Assembly: GCA_964607135.1 (NCBI GenBank)
Contig: CAZSIV010000001.1
Coordinates: 1-64,000, forward strand
Direction: 5' to 3'
DNA from: Metaruminococcus_A sp964607135
GTDB taxonomy: Bacteria; Bacillota; Clostridia; Oscillospirales; Ruminococcaceae
DNA: 64,000 nt
In this document: piece by piece, positions 49,970-58,849 of the stretch
Layout: the number at the start of each line of letters is the position of its first letter
Position numbering within the stretch: the stretch's first letter is position 1
Program-made: the position numbers and the translations under genes
The notes under the pieces: generated by a model
Databases searched by the model: none
Seen by the model: the letters and a program-made list of their open reading frames with translations, nothing else
What the model was told of the DNA's origin: nothing

Positions 49970-51229
49970 ATGAAGTATGATATTGTCGTGATCGGCGGCG
50001 GCCCCGCGGGGCTGGCCGCGGCGGTCAGCGCCTGGGAACACGGCGCGCGGAGGATTTTAATCCTCGAGCGGGACAAGGAACTGGGCGGGATTTTAAACCA
50101 GTGCATCCACAACGGGTTCGGCCTCCACTATTTTAAAGAAGAGCTGACCGGCCCCGAATACGCGGGGCGGTTCATCGAGCTCCTCCGACAGACCGGGGTT
50201 GAAGTAAAGCTCGACACCATGGTGCTCCACATCACCAAAGAAAAGGAAATCCACGCCGTCAACACGAAGGACGGCTATATGGTAATCGAGGCCAAGGCGG
50301 TTATCCTCGCCATGGGGTGCCGGGAACGAACCCGCGGCGCGATTGCCATCCCGGGAGACCGGCCGGCCGGGATTTTCACCGCCGGAACCGCCCAGCGCTA
50401 CATCAACATGGAAGGGTACCTCTGCGGAAAGCGGGTGGTCGTGCTGGGCTCGGGCGACATCGGGCTGATCATGGCCCGCCGTATGACGCTGGAGGGGGCC
50501 GAAGTCCTCGCCTGCGTGGAACTGATGCCCTACTCAAACGGCCTCAGCCGGAACATCGTCCAGTGCCTGAACGACTACGGCATCCCCCTCTACCTCTCCC
50601 ACACCGTCACCAAAATCGAGGGGAAACGCCGGGTCGAGCGGGTTACGGTCTCCAAAGTGGATGAAGAGCGGCGCCCTATCCCGGGGACGGAAATGGTGTT
50701 CGACTGCGACACCGTTCTCCTTTCGGTCGGGCTGATCCCTGAAAACGAGCTCACCCGGGAAGCGGAGATCGTCATGGATCCGCGGACGAACGGCGCGGTG
50801 GTTTACGAGAATATGGAAACCTCCCTGCCCGGCGTTTTCGCCTGCGGCAACGCGGTTCATGTCCACGACCTGGTCGACTTCGTCTCCGCCGAAAGCGCCA
50901 AAGCGGGAGCGGCCGCGGCAAATTATCTCGCCGGGGAACGGGACGGTGCGGGCCCGGTCATCGAGATCGCAAACGGAAACGGCGTCAGTTATACCGTGCC
51001 ACAAAAGCTCCGCCCAGAAGCGATCGACGCCCCCGTCGAGCTTTACTTCCGGGTTCGGCAGGTCTACGGGAAAAGCGTCCTCGTCCTCAAAAGCGGGGAG
51101 AAGGAACTCCTCCGCCTCCGCCGGGAGCGGATGGCCCCCGGTGAGATGGAAAAAATCGTCCTACCCCCGTCGAAGCTCGCCGGAGTGGACGGCGGGCTGA
51201 CCCTTTCTGTAGAGGAGGAAGCGATATGA
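49970..51229 (+). CDS. FAD/NAD-dependent oxidoreductase, GlpA partner
   Basis: 419 residues with two nucleotide-binding motifs: FAD site YDIVVIGGGPAGLAAAVSAW at the start and NAD site RVVVLGSGDIGLIMARRM near residue 150, plus ILNQCIHNGFG with a Cys near the flavin and FACGNAVHVHDLVD near the end. It is of the pyridine nucleotide-disulfide oxidoreductase fold. It would link the upstream dehydrogenase to NAD. The natural ribosome binding site is weak; the preceding stem-loop may matter for its translation. Confidence 0.86.
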   Translation: MKYDIVVIGGGPAGLAAAVSAWEHGARRILILERDKELGGILNQCIHNGFGLHYFKEELTGPEYAGRFIELLRQTGVEVKLDTMVLHITKEKEIHAVNTKDGYMVIEAKAVILAMGCRERTRGAIAIPGDRPAGIFTAGTAQRYINMEGYLCGKRVVVLGSGDIGLIMARRMTLEGAEVLACVELMPYSNGLSRNIVQCLNDYGIPLYLSHTVTKIEGKRRVERVTVSKVDEERRPIPGTEMVFDCDTVLLSVGLIPENELTREAEIVMDPRTNGAVVYENMETSLPGVFACGNAVHVHDLVDFVSAESAKAGAAAANYLAGERDGAGPVIEIANGNGVSYTVPQKLRPEAIDAPVELYFRVRQVYGKSVLVLKSGEKELLRLRRERMAPGEMEKIVLPPSKLAGVDGGLTLSVEEEAI

Positions 51230-51585
51230 CCGAGCTTACCTGCATCGTCTGCCCCAAAGGGTGCCGCCTCAAGGTGGACGAAGAAAATCACTTTGAAGTC
51301 ACGGGCGCTTCCTGCCCCCGCGGGATCGCCTACGGAAAAAAGGAGCTGACCGCCCCCACCCGAACCGTCACCACCAGCGTGGCCATCGAAGGCGCGCTTC
51401 ACAGCCGGCTTCCGGTGAAAACGTCGCAGGAAATCGACCGGGCGCTCGTTAAAAAAGCGGTGGAAGCGCTGAAAGCAGTCCGCGTCAAGGCGCCTGTCAA
51501 AACGGGGGAGGTCGTTTTAAAGGACGTCCTCGGCACGGGGGCCGACTTTATCGCAACGAAAGAGATGGAGCGGGTGTCGCTTTAG
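51226..51585 (+). CDS. DUF1667 protein
   Basis: This 119-residue protein overlaps the previous gene by 4 bases (ATGA). CIVCPKGCRLKV and GASCPRGIAYGKKE give the four Cys of DUF1667, likely a metal or iron-sulfur site. In Firmicutes and Thermotogae it accompanies the same two dehydrogenase genes as a small electron-transfer or assembly subunit (a GlpABC-like unit). Confidence 0.88.
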   Translation: MTELTCIVCPKGCRLKVDEENHFEVTGASCPRGIAYGKKELTAPTRTVTTSVAIEGALHSRLPVKTSQEIDRALVKKAVEALKAVRVKAPVKTGEVVLKDVLGTGADFIATKEMERVSL

Positions 51586-51728
51586 CGGAAGGAAAGACGC
51601 GGGCAAATCGTTTGGGAGCGTTTGTGATTCCCCGCCGCTCTGAAAATGCGGATGCCGTGAGTGCGGGGCGGGTTCGGCCGGCATGGCGGGTTCGGCCCGC
51701 CTTCCCTTCTAAACAGTTTTTATTGTAA

Positions 51729-51765
51729 CAACAGCCTGTGGATATTAATCCACAGGCTGTTTTAT
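51729..51765. terminator. Bidirectional terminator between convergent genes
   Basis: AACAGCCTGTGGAT/ATCCACAGGCTGTT forms a perfect stem with T residues after it on both strands. It serves the DUF1667 unit and the U32 gene. The 140 bases before it (51590-51725) hold a GGGTTCGGCC repeat and no gene. Confidence 0.85.
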
Positions 51766-51802
51766 CTTGAGCAATACAAATTTTTATTCTTGTAAAAACA
51801 CG

Positions 51803-53041
51803 CTATCGTTTTTTCCGCAGGATCGACCCCGGCTTGACCGGCATTTCACAGGGCAGTTTAAACCGCATCTGCGGGTGGGGGACGCTTTCGAGCGGCTTTC
51901 CGTCCTCACTGTAAAGGGCTGTCACTTTCAGCGCCTTTACCCCGGATTTCGGCTCCAGCAGCTCCAGCTCGTCCCCAACGCTGAATTTATTCTTCTGGAC
52001 ACAGCAGAGAAAGCCGTCCCGGTACCCCTCCACCAGCGCCGCCGCGTCATATCCCCGGACATAGCCGCCCGTTTCGTAATACTGCCCTTCCTCCGGACGG
52101 CCGAAATAGAACCCGGTGGAATACCGTCGGTGGCTCACCTTCTTCACTTCATCCGCCAGCCAGGCCGGGAGCTCGAAATGCTCTGGATCGTTCCCGTAAA
52201 GGTCGACCGCATTCCGGTAGGCGTTGGTGATCACCGACACATAATAGGACGACTTTGCCCGCCCTTCGATTTTCAGGCTGGTGACCCCCGCCCGGCAGAG
52301 CTTGTCGAGATGCTCGATCATGCAGAGGTCTTTGGCGTTGAGGATATACGTCCCCTCTTCCCGCTCCTCCACCGGAAAATAGAGCCCCGGGCGCTTTTCC
52401 TCCATCAGATGGTAGCCCCAGCGGCAGGGCTGAGCGCACTCGCCGCGGTTTGCATCCCGGCCGGTCAGATAACTCGACAACAGGCAACGCCCCGAAAAGG
52501 AGACGCACATCGCGCCGTGGACAAACGCTTCTAGGTCGAGCTCGGGCGGCGTTTTTTCGCGGATGCGGGCGATGTCGTCCAGCGAGAGCTCCCGGGCCAG
52601 CACCACCCGTTTCGCCCCCATCCGGTACAATTCGGACGCGGCGAGGTAGTTGACCACTCCCGCCTGGGTGGAGATGTGCACCTCCATCTCGGGGATGTGC
52701 TTTTTCACTAAGGAGAGCACCCCCAGGTCGGTGACGATCAAAGCGTCCACCCCGGATTTCCCCACTTCGCGCAGAAACGCCGGATAAGCGTCGATCTCTC
52801 CATTGGTGGGGATGGTGTTGCAGGTCAGATACACCCGCACTCCCTCGCGGTGCGCCAGCTCCACCCCTTTGCGGAGCAGTTCCTCGGTAAAAGAGGCGGA
52901 GGACGCCCTCATCCCAAAGCGGGTCGCGCCGAGATAGACCGCGTCCGCACCAAATCGAACCGCCGCCTGAAGGCATTCAAAATCCCCCGCCGGGGACAGC
53001 ACCTCGGGAAGCCGCTCCCGTTTTTGACCCGCGCCCGTCAT
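51803..53041 (-). CDS. U32-family peptidase-like protein (tRNA hydroxylation type)
   Basis: 412 residues. The U32 signature EAFVHGAMCVSFSGRCLLSS lies near residue 165-185, and further Cys are in GECAQPCRWGY and KDLCMI, which may bind a cluster. Relatives are described as collagenase-like proteases or as TrhP-type enzymes for 5-hydroxyuridine in tRNA; the latter is more likely for this single-copy housekeeping gene. It overlaps the mltG stop by 4 bases. Confidence 0.87.
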   Translation of the reverse strand: MTGAGQKRERLPEVLSPAGDFECLQAAVRFGADAVYLGATRFGMRASSASFTEELLRKGVELAHREGVRVYLTCNTIPTNGEIDAYPAFLREVGKSGVDALIVTDLGVLSLVKKHIPEMEVHISTQAGVVNYLAASELYRMGAKRVVLARELSLDDIARIREKTPPELDLEAFVHGAMCVSFSGRCLLSSYLTGRDANRGECAQPCRWGYHLMEEKRPGLYFPVEEREEGTYILNAKDLCMIEHLDKLCRAGVTSLKIEGRAKSSYYVSVITNAYRNAVDLYGNDPEHFELPAWLADEVKKVSHRRYSTGFYFGRPEEGQYYETGGYVRGYDAAALVEGYRDGFLCCVQKNKFSVGDELELLEPKSGVKALKVTALYSEDGKPLESVPHPQMRFKLPCEMPVKPGSILRKKR

Positions 53042-54357
53042 GAATTCGCGATGCCGAGGCGCCGGCAGTTTGCCTGGTGCTGTTCATAGGTCGCCGCGTA
53101 GAAGCACTCTCCGGTTTCCACGTTGTGGACGAAGAAGTAATAGCCGGTGCTTTCCGGGTTGAGCGCCGCCTCGATCGCCTTGGCGCCGGGGCTGGAGATC
53201 GGGCCGACCGGCAGACCGTTGCAGACCTTGGTGTTGTAAGCGTCGTACATCTCCTGATTCGGCGCTTCGATATTCGGCTTGATGACCTCCTCCACATACT
53301 TGGTCGCCGGGTCGGTCTCCAGATGAGGATAGGCCGAAGAATTGTTCAGACGGTTGTGGAAGACCGACGAAATCCCGAACATCTGCGCTTCGTCCGCCGC
53401 CTCCGACTGGATCAGGGATGCGAGGGTAATCGTCTCCTCCAGCGTCATTCCCCGCTCCTTCATCAACTCGAGATAGGGGGTGATTTTATTCTGGAAGTTT
53501 TCGAAGAACTTTTCCGCGACCCGCTCGGGGGTGTCGTTTTGATAAAACTTGTACCGGTCGGGGAAGAGGTACCCTTCCATCTTGTAGAATTTGAGCGAAT
53601 CCGTGCTGACATCCGCGATAAAGTCAAAGTCGAACGCCGCCGTGTTGACCGTCTGGATGAAATCATCGGCCTTGCAGACGCCGTTTTCCTCCAGCTTCCG
53701 GGCGATCTCTACCAGGTTGAGCCCTTCCGGAATGGTCACTTCGACGATATCCGTCCGCTCCGGGATCTTCTGAAGCTCCTGGACGATTTCGGTGTAATCG
53801 GCGTGAGGGCTGAACTCATGGACGCCGGTCTGGAAGGTGTCCCCGATGCCGTCGAGCTTGACGACGATCTTAAACAGCCATGGGTAGGAAATGATCTCGT
53901 TTTCACCGAGCATCTCGGCGATGTCGTCCGCCGTCTGTCCTTCCAGGACTTCCAGCTCGACCGTCGTGTACCAGTCTTTTTCCATCCCGACGATATCACG
54001 CACGCCCATCATGATCACCCAGGCAAAAGTCAGAGAAACGGCGATGATGCTCAACGTGAAAAGGAGCACACGCAGCCATCTGGTTTTATTCTTCCGCTTG
54101 ACTTTGTTCAGGTGCTTTTCCTCCCATTTCACCTCTTCACGCGCCTGCTGGATTTTTTTCTTCGTCTCTTCTTCGCCAGGCACCGGCTCTTTTGCCACCC
54201 TGTCATATGCCTCGTCGAAGTCGATTTCATCCAGCGTGAAGTCAACCGGAGGGCGGATGAAAACGTCTTCTTCATCGTTTGTTATTTGAATCGTGTCCTG
54301 CAGGGCGCCCTTCTGCTCTTTTCCCTTTTTCTGTCTCCGCTTTCTTCTGTCCGCCAC
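53038..54357 (-). CDS. mltG: Endolytic murein transglycosylase
   Basis: 439 residues of an MltG/YceG protein. A charged cytoplasmic head (MADRRKRRQKKGKEQKG) is followed by one transmembrane helix (VLLFTLSIIAVSLTFAWVIMM, near residue 100), a LysM-like region and the catalytic segment LASLIQSEAADEAQMFGISS with the active Glu. It cleaves nascent glycan strands outside the membrane. The start overlaps the preceding cyclo-ligase gene by 86 bases. Confidence 0.92.
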   Translation of the reverse strand: MADRRKRRQKKGKEQKGALQDTIQITNDEEDVFIRPPVDFTLDEIDFDEAYDRVAKEPVPGEEETKKKIQQAREEVKWEEKHLNKVKRKNKTRWLRVLLFTLSIIAVSLTFAWVIMMGVRDIVGMEKDWYTTVELEVLEGQTADDIAEMLGENEIISYPWLFKIVVKLDGIGDTFQTGVHEFSPHADYTEIVQELQKIPERTDIVEVTIPEGLNLVEIARKLEENGVCKADDFIQTVNTAAFDFDFIADVSTDSLKFYKMEGYLFPDRYKFYQNDTPERVAEKFFENFQNKITPYLELMKERGMTLEETITLASLIQSEAADEAQMFGISSVFHNRLNNSSAYPHLETDPATKYVEEVIKPNIEAPNQEMYDAYNTKVCNGLPVGPISSPGAKAIEAALNPESTGYYFFVHNVETGECFYAATYEQHQANCRRLGIANS

Positions 54358-54949
54358 GCCTTTTCATCCTCTCATCACGTGAAATTTTCTTTGCGCCGCC
54401 TTCGCTCACCAGCCAGTCCACCGGACGGTCATAGTAGCCGTGCGGCAGGAGCTCCGTGATGAGCTCCCTATAACAAACGCCGATCTTCACCCCGCGAAAC
54501 CGCTGTAAAAACCGGTCGTAATATCCTTTCCCATACCCGAGACGGAACCCTTCCCGGTCGAAAACGAGCCCCGGCACAATGCAGACGGCGGGCCGTGGGA
54601 ATTTCGTAATCTTCTCCGCCTTTCCCGGCGCCGGCTCCAGCACCCCGTAAGTACCGGGCTCCAGCTCCTCCAACGAGCGGATCCGGTAAAAATCGACGGT
54701 GTGGGTTTCCTCCAGCGACACCGGGACACAGACCATTTTCCCCTGTGAAAGGGCGTTTTCGATCAAGGCGAAGGTGTCTACCTCGTCCGGCAGGGAAACA
54801 TAACAGAGCAGGCAGGCGGCGCGCTTGTAGGAAGGCAGCGCCTCGACCCGCTCCCGGATTTTTCGGTCGTTCCACCGTTTCCTGTCCGCAGGGATTTCGC
54901 GGCGTTTCGCCTTATACTCCGCCCGGATCTTCTGCTTGAGCGCTTTCAT
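54272..54949 (-). CDS. 5-formyltetrahydrofolate cyclo-ligase
   Basis: About 225 residues from ATG 54949 (GTG 54970 also possible). It has KALKQKIRAEYKAKRREI at the start, CYVSLPDEVDT, and the ATP-binding signature DREGFRLGYGKGYYDRFL, and converts 5-formyl-THF to methenyl-THF. The ordinary domain ends near residue 190; a highly charged tail (RMKRRGGQKKAETEKGKRAE) reads on into mltG. Confidence 0.9.
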   Translation of the reverse strand: MKALKQKIRAEYKAKRREIPADRKRWNDRKIRERVEALPSYKRAACLLCYVSLPDEVDTFALIENALSQGKMVCVPVSLEETHTVDFYRIRSLEELEPGTYGVLEPAPGKAEKITKFPRPAVCIVPGLVFDREGFRLGYGKGYYDRFLQRFRGVKIGVCYRELITELLPHGYYDRPVDWLVSEGGAKKISRDERMKRRGGQKKAETEKGKRAEGRPAGHDSNNKR

Positions 54950-54982
54950 CGAAGAAGCCACCGGCTCCACCTCCCCCGCTTT

Positions 54983-55525
54983 TCAGTCCCTGTCTACAAC
55001 CGCCGCCCGCAGCAGATCGATCCGACTCTCTCCGAGCAGGGCCTCTCCCAGACGGTAAGCAAACTGCTCCGCAAAGTGGACGGATGTCGCCGTGATGAAT
55101 TTCCCATCCGTGTAGACGCCCGGCTCTCCGGTCTCCGCGCCCTCCAGCTGGGCTTCATACCCCGGGTAGCAGGCGGCCTTTCTCCCTTTGAGCAGTCCTT
55201 TATGCCCCAAGATGGAGGGAGCCGCGCAGATCGCCCCGATCCACCTGTCGTGCCCTGCGCAGAAATCGATGGTATTCTGCACCGCCTCCGATTTTTCCAG
55301 GTTGAGGGTTCCTGGAAGCCCGCCAGGCAGGATGATCATCTCGGCCTCCGGCAAGTTCATCTGGGAGGGGAGGATATCCGCCACCACCCGGATTCCATGG
55401 GAACCGCGGACTGCCAGCCCGCTGACCCCAACCGTCTGGATTTCGACCTCGCAGCGCCGCAGGTAATCGAGCGGCGTCAACGCCTCTACTTCTTCAAAGC
55501 CATCTGCTAAAAACAGGTAAACCAT
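54983..55525 (-). CDS. DJ-1/PfpI-family protein (YajL/ThiJ-like)
   Basis: 180 residues from ATG 55525 (AAAAGGG upstream). The nucleophile elbow is GAICAAPSILG with Cys100, and acidic LADGFEEVEAL holds the partner Glu. DJ-1 proteins act as chaperones, glyoxalases or deglycases; which applies is not evident. The gap before it contains a copy of the repeated stem-loop. Confidence 0.88.
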   Translation of the reverse strand: MVYLFLADGFEEVEALTPLDYLRRCEVEIQTVGVSGLAVRGSHGIRVVADILPSQMNLPEAEMIILPGGLPGTLNLEKSEAVQNTIDFCAGHDRWIGAICAAPSILGHKGLLKGRKAACYPGYEAQLEGAETGEPGVYTDGKFITATSVHFAEQFAYRLGEALLGESRIDLLRAAVVDRD

Positions 55526-55539
55526 CCTTTTGCCCTTTT

Positions 55540-55600
55540 CGATACAGCTTTGCAAAAAAGCGTAAAGCAAAACGCCTTTTCACACAGTATCGTTCCTTTC
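55540..55600 (-). repeat. Intercistronic GAAAGGAACGATAC stem-loop, copy 3 (before the DJ-1 gene)
   Basis: The 14-mer is at 55587-55600 and CGATAC closes with GTATCG (55540-55545). The interior holds a second stem-loop (AAAGGCG and CGCTTT). It starts 17 bases after the acetyltransferase stop. Confidence 0.75.
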
Positions 55601-55616
55601 TCCGTATTCTGCCCGC

Positions 55617-56468
55617 CTAGTCCAAGACGAGGTTCATATATCCCGGCATGCCGTCCGGCCAGAGCCGCTCCAGCCCAGGCTCCAGCACACAGAGCATCCC
55701 GTGGCGGACAGCAGGCCCGCCGGAATCCGCCGGAATCCGGGCGAAAAGCTCGTCCGCGCCGAACCGGTCCATCAGCGCGGCGGCACAGCTTTCCAACTGT
55801 TCACGGCGCAGATTCGTCTCTTTTACGACAAGCGTCCCCTTTATTTTATAACAAACCGCATACCCTTGTAAAGCGGTTCCGGCAATCCAGAGAATTTCGC
55901 CCTCTGTGGCGGCGACTTCATCGTAAAAATACCCGAGCGATTTCGCCGTGAATTTCATCGCGATCGGCCTGGCGCTCAAAAATCCGGCGCTTTGTTCCAG
56001 AAAGAGATCTTTTCCGCAGGAGTGAATCGCACACGCGGAATTCCGGCACTCCTCCCGCCCCAGCCTGATCTCGCAGACCGAAAAGCAGCTCCGGTACCCC
56101 AGCCTTTCATAGAAGCGGTAAAGGCCTTCCTCCGCGGGAAAAAGCGCGGCGACTTTGATCCCGCTCTTTCTCAAAAATTCATGCGTCTCCGACAAAAGAC
56201 GGGATGCGGCTCCTTTTCCCCTCTGCTCCGGCACAGTCCCGACCGCATAGAGATAGGCCGCGTCAAAGCATTCGCCGTCTTTTTGATAAAAGGCGGGAAT
56301 CACCGTCAGCATCGACACGATCTCCCCCTTCTCCCTGCCGGCCAGCGTTTTAAAAAGGGGAAAGCCGTTTGAAAAATAAAAGTCCAGATAAGAATCCGGG
56401 TCCCCGAAACAGGCCTTCCAGATCTGCCGCAGACGCGGGATGTCCCGCTCCTTCGCCAGTTCCGTCAT
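55617..56468 (-). CDS. GNAT-family N-acetyltransferase
   Basis: 283 residues. The N-terminal GNAT fold has AAYLYAVGTVPEQRGKGAAS, the acetyl-CoA loop being Q/RxxGxG/A as EQRGKGAA, and ending RFYERLGYR. A second C-terminal domain resembles the Eis-type tandem layout. It acetylates an amine; the substrate is unknown. Its ATG overlaps the stop of the DUF2156 gene. Confidence 0.82.
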   Translation of the reverse strand: MTELAKERDIPRLRQIWKACFGDPDSYLDFYFSNGFPLFKTLAGREKGEIVSMLTVIPAFYQKDGECFDAAYLYAVGTVPEQRGKGAASRLLSETHEFLRKSGIKVAALFPAEEGLYRFYERLGYRSCFSVCEIRLGREECRNSACAIHSCGKDLFLEQSAGFLSARPIAMKFTAKSLGYFYDEVAATEGEILWIAGTALQGYAVCYKIKGTLVVKETNLRREQLESCAAALMDRFGADELFARIPADSGGPAVRHGMLCVLEPGLERLWPDGMPGYMNLVLD

Positions 56469-57355
56469 CGCAGCGTCACCCGGTACCGCTCGGTAAACAT
56501 TACAGGGCCGTAGGAGAGCTTCGCCCTGCGGAGCCCCTCGACGCCGAGGTCTTCCTCCCGGTTGACATAGGCGCAGTCGGCGGCAAACATGGCGGCGTAT
56601 TCCCGGTTGATCATCGGATAAGCGCCCGGAACCTCGGCGTCCGCCTTTTCAATGTGGACGATCTCGGTGTCGGAGTTGATCCGCTCCCCGATCGAGTAGG
56701 CGACCGTCCGCCCCTCCTGCTTCAAGATGCAGCCGTGGAGCTCGAGCGCGTCGAAATTGGCAAGCGCTTTGCGGGCGGCGCACATCTCCTCCCGCTTGCT
56801 CTCATCCCGGCAGCAGTCGTTTTGGACGCACCAGAACTGATTGAACGCTTCACATTCCCCGATATTTTCCGCCGTAATCGGTTCGACGCTCCATTCCTTC
56901 TGGATGAAACGGTTGATAAAATTGCGCTTGGAATGCAGCTTCTTCCCCTTGAGGGTGATCAAACTCTCCGCCGTGTAGAGATAGTCGAAATAATCCCGCC
57001 GTTCCTTGAATTCAAACCGGCCCGGCATCAACGCCTCAAGCTTTTCCCTGTTGGCGGCGTGGCTCAGGTGCATGACAAACGGGAACCCGTGTTCAGCCGC
57101 GTAGTCCATCATCACCTCGACTACCTCGGCGAGATCGCCCTCGCCGGCCGGAAAAGCGAAATGCTTGGCCTCTTCGTTGAACTGAAGGTAAAAGTCCCGA
57201 TACCGCCCGATCCGGGAGCTGTAGGCATTCGCCCAGATAAAGTTGTTGCCGAAGCAGTATTCGCTGCCCCGGAAATCGCTTTTTTTCAAAAGGCTGTCGA
57301 TCCAGGGCTTGTCGCTCAATTGGATTTTTCTAAACTCAAGTTTTGTTTCAACCAT
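56465..57355 (-). CDS. DUF2156-type protein (acyl/aminoacyl transferase fold)
   Basis: 296 residues. The pattern YCFGNNFIWANAYSSRIGRY with SKRNFINRFIQ and AYSIGERINSDTEIVHIEKA matches DUF2156, related to the C-terminal lysyl-phosphatidylglycerol synthase/GNAT fold. It lacks the MprF membrane helices. Often next to a GNAT gene, as here. Function is unproven; transfer of an amino acid or acyl group is likely. Confidence 0.8.
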   Translation of the reverse strand: MVETKLEFRKIQLSDKPWIDSLLKKSDFRGSEYCFGNNFIWANAYSSRIGRYRDFYLQFNEEAKHFAFPAGEGDLAEVVEVMMDYAAEHGFPFVMHLSHAANREKLEALMPGRFEFKERRDYFDYLYTAESLITLKGKKLHSKRNFINRFIQKEWSVEPITAENIGECEAFNQFWCVQNDCCRDESKREEMCAARKALANFDALELHGCILKQEGRTVAYSIGERINSDTEIVHIEKADAEVPGAYPMINREYAAMFAADCAYVNREEDLGVEGLRRAKLSYGPVMFTERYRVTLR

Positions 57356-57361
57356 GCTGTG

Positions 57362-58024
57362 TTACATCCTATCTGTTAAATTTAAAAGGTCGTTTTGGAT
57401 TTCTTTGATCGGGCGGGGATTTCCTCCCTCACTGCAAGGGAGAATCTCCCAGCCGCACTTTTCAGCCGCATAGAGGGCGGCCTTCCGGCAGGCGCAAAGG
57501 TATGCCTCGTTCATCTCGTGGATATCCCGCCTGCTCTCATCCCCGCCGTACCGCGTGGAGAGCAGCTTCTGGGACACCTCCGGCGGCATGTCGAGAAAGA
57601 CGACGAGGTCGGGCTTCGGCAGCTCCAGCAGCCGGTATTCATACTCCTCCAGCCAGGCGAGATAGCCGTCCCACTCCGTCTCTGGAAGCTTGGACATCTG
57701 GTGGATCGCATTGGAAGTGGCGTACCGCGCGGCGAGGATCGTCCCGCCGGCCTCATACTCCCTCTGCCAGAACTTTTTATAGCTTGCAAAACGGTCGACC
57801 GCGTAAAAAGAGGATGCCGCATAGGCGTTGACACTGTTTGCATCCGTCCCGAATTCCCCTGAAAGATACATCTTTACCAGGGCCGACGAGGGCTCGGCGT
57901 AGTCGGGGAAGGAGATCGGTAAGACAGCGTGCCCCCGCTGTTCCAGGTTGTCCCGCAGCAGCTCAAACTGGGTGGATTTTCCGCTTCCGTCCAGTCCGTC
58001 GAGCACCATCAGTTTTCCCTTCAC
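57362..58024 (-). CDS. tmk: Thymidylate kinase-like protein
   Basis: 220 residues with P-loop VLDGLDGSGKST (residues 8-17), the DR-like FYAVDRFASYKKFW and the lid-side LDMPPEVSQKLLSTR. It phosphorylates dTMP to dTDP. GTG 58024 directly follows the thyX stop (TAAGTG). Pairing with thyX supports dTMP as substrate. Confidence 0.88.
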   Translation of the reverse strand: MKGKLMVLDGLDGSGKSTQFELLRDNLEQRGHAVLPISFPDYAEPSSALVKMYLSGEFGTDANSVNAYAASSFYAVDRFASYKKFWQREYEAGGTILAARYATSNAIHQMSKLPETEWDGYLAWLEEYEYRLLELPKPDLVVFLDMPPEVSQKLLSTRYGGDESRRDIHEMNEAYLCACRKAALYAAEKCGWEILPCSEGGNPRPIKEIQNDLLNLTDRM

Positions 58025-58804
58025 TTAGCCTTCCCCCCGCAGCATATGATAATACTCCCGAACCTCAGCGGCCCGTCCGCAGCTCATCTTCCCCTCCGGG
58101 CAAGCCCCGTCCACGCAGGGCGGCCCGGCATGGGCGAACAGGGTGGGAGCGGTCTCCAGCACCAGCCGCAGCATCTCGTCCGCCAGCGCCTTGATCTCCC
58201 ACTGGGCGCGGTTGCAGCAGCGGTGGGCAAAAAAGTTTAAAAGGCTCCGGGCATTGAAGGTGGCGATCATCTTGGTGTCGCAGGCGTTCGGCAGAACGAA
58301 GCGCGCATCCTCGATCGCCTTTTTTTCGGCGTTTCGCTTCGCGGCCTTCTCATCCTGCCCTCCCTCGAGGAATTCCTTATAGTGCTTGTCCATCAATAGG
58401 GCTGTGAGCTTGTCATAAGCGCAGAGGCTGTCTGCCATCGCCTGCTGGAAGACCGCCTTCGCTTCGGGCAGCCCCTCAATCTCCGGCGGCGTTACGAATT
58501 CGAACTCCTTTTCCCGCACATACCGCTGGCTCTGAACGCTGTAAGAGGCGATCCGGTGCCGGGTGATCTGGGCGAGCAGGGCGCGGGAAACCCCCTCGAT
58601 CCCAAAGGTAAAGCTCGCGTGTTCAATCGGGCTTTCGTGCCCGATTTCAGCGAGCATCCCCACAAAATCAGCCGCCTTTTCTTCGGTCAGCCCATCGTAA
58701 AGGGCATCGATCGTGCTTGCGCTGTAACAGAGCTTTGCGGCGCAGGCAATCGTTTTTTCCGGTTCAGGCGTGTGTGCAATCAGTGTGACCTTCAATCTTT
58801 TCAA
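58025..58804 (-). CDS. thyX: FAD-dependent thymidylate synthase
   Basis: 259 residues with the ThyX signature RHRIASYSVQSQRY (RHR-x7-S, residues 82-92). It makes dTMP from dUMP using methylene-THF and reduced FAD. A Cys-rich C-terminus (PPCVDGACPEGKMSC) is common in Firmicute ThyX. First gene of a seven- to eight-gene minus-strand run ending at the U32 gene. Confidence 0.94.
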   Translation of the reverse strand: MKRLKVTLIAHTPEPEKTIACAAKLCYSASTIDALYDGLTEEKAADFVGMLAEIGHESPIEHASFTFGIEGVSRALLAQITRHRIASYSVQSQRYVREKEFEFVTPPEIEGLPEAKAVFQQAMADSLCAYDKLTALLMDKHYKEFLEGGQDEKAAKRNAEKKAIEDARFVLPNACDTKMIATFNARSLLNFFAHRCCNRAQWEIKALADEMLRLVLETAPTLFAHAGPPCVDGACPEGKMSCGRAAEVREYYHMLRGEG

Positions 58805-58849
58805 CTCCTTTTTTCAGGGCGGAGTGCATCCGCCCTCAGTCGCGATTCA

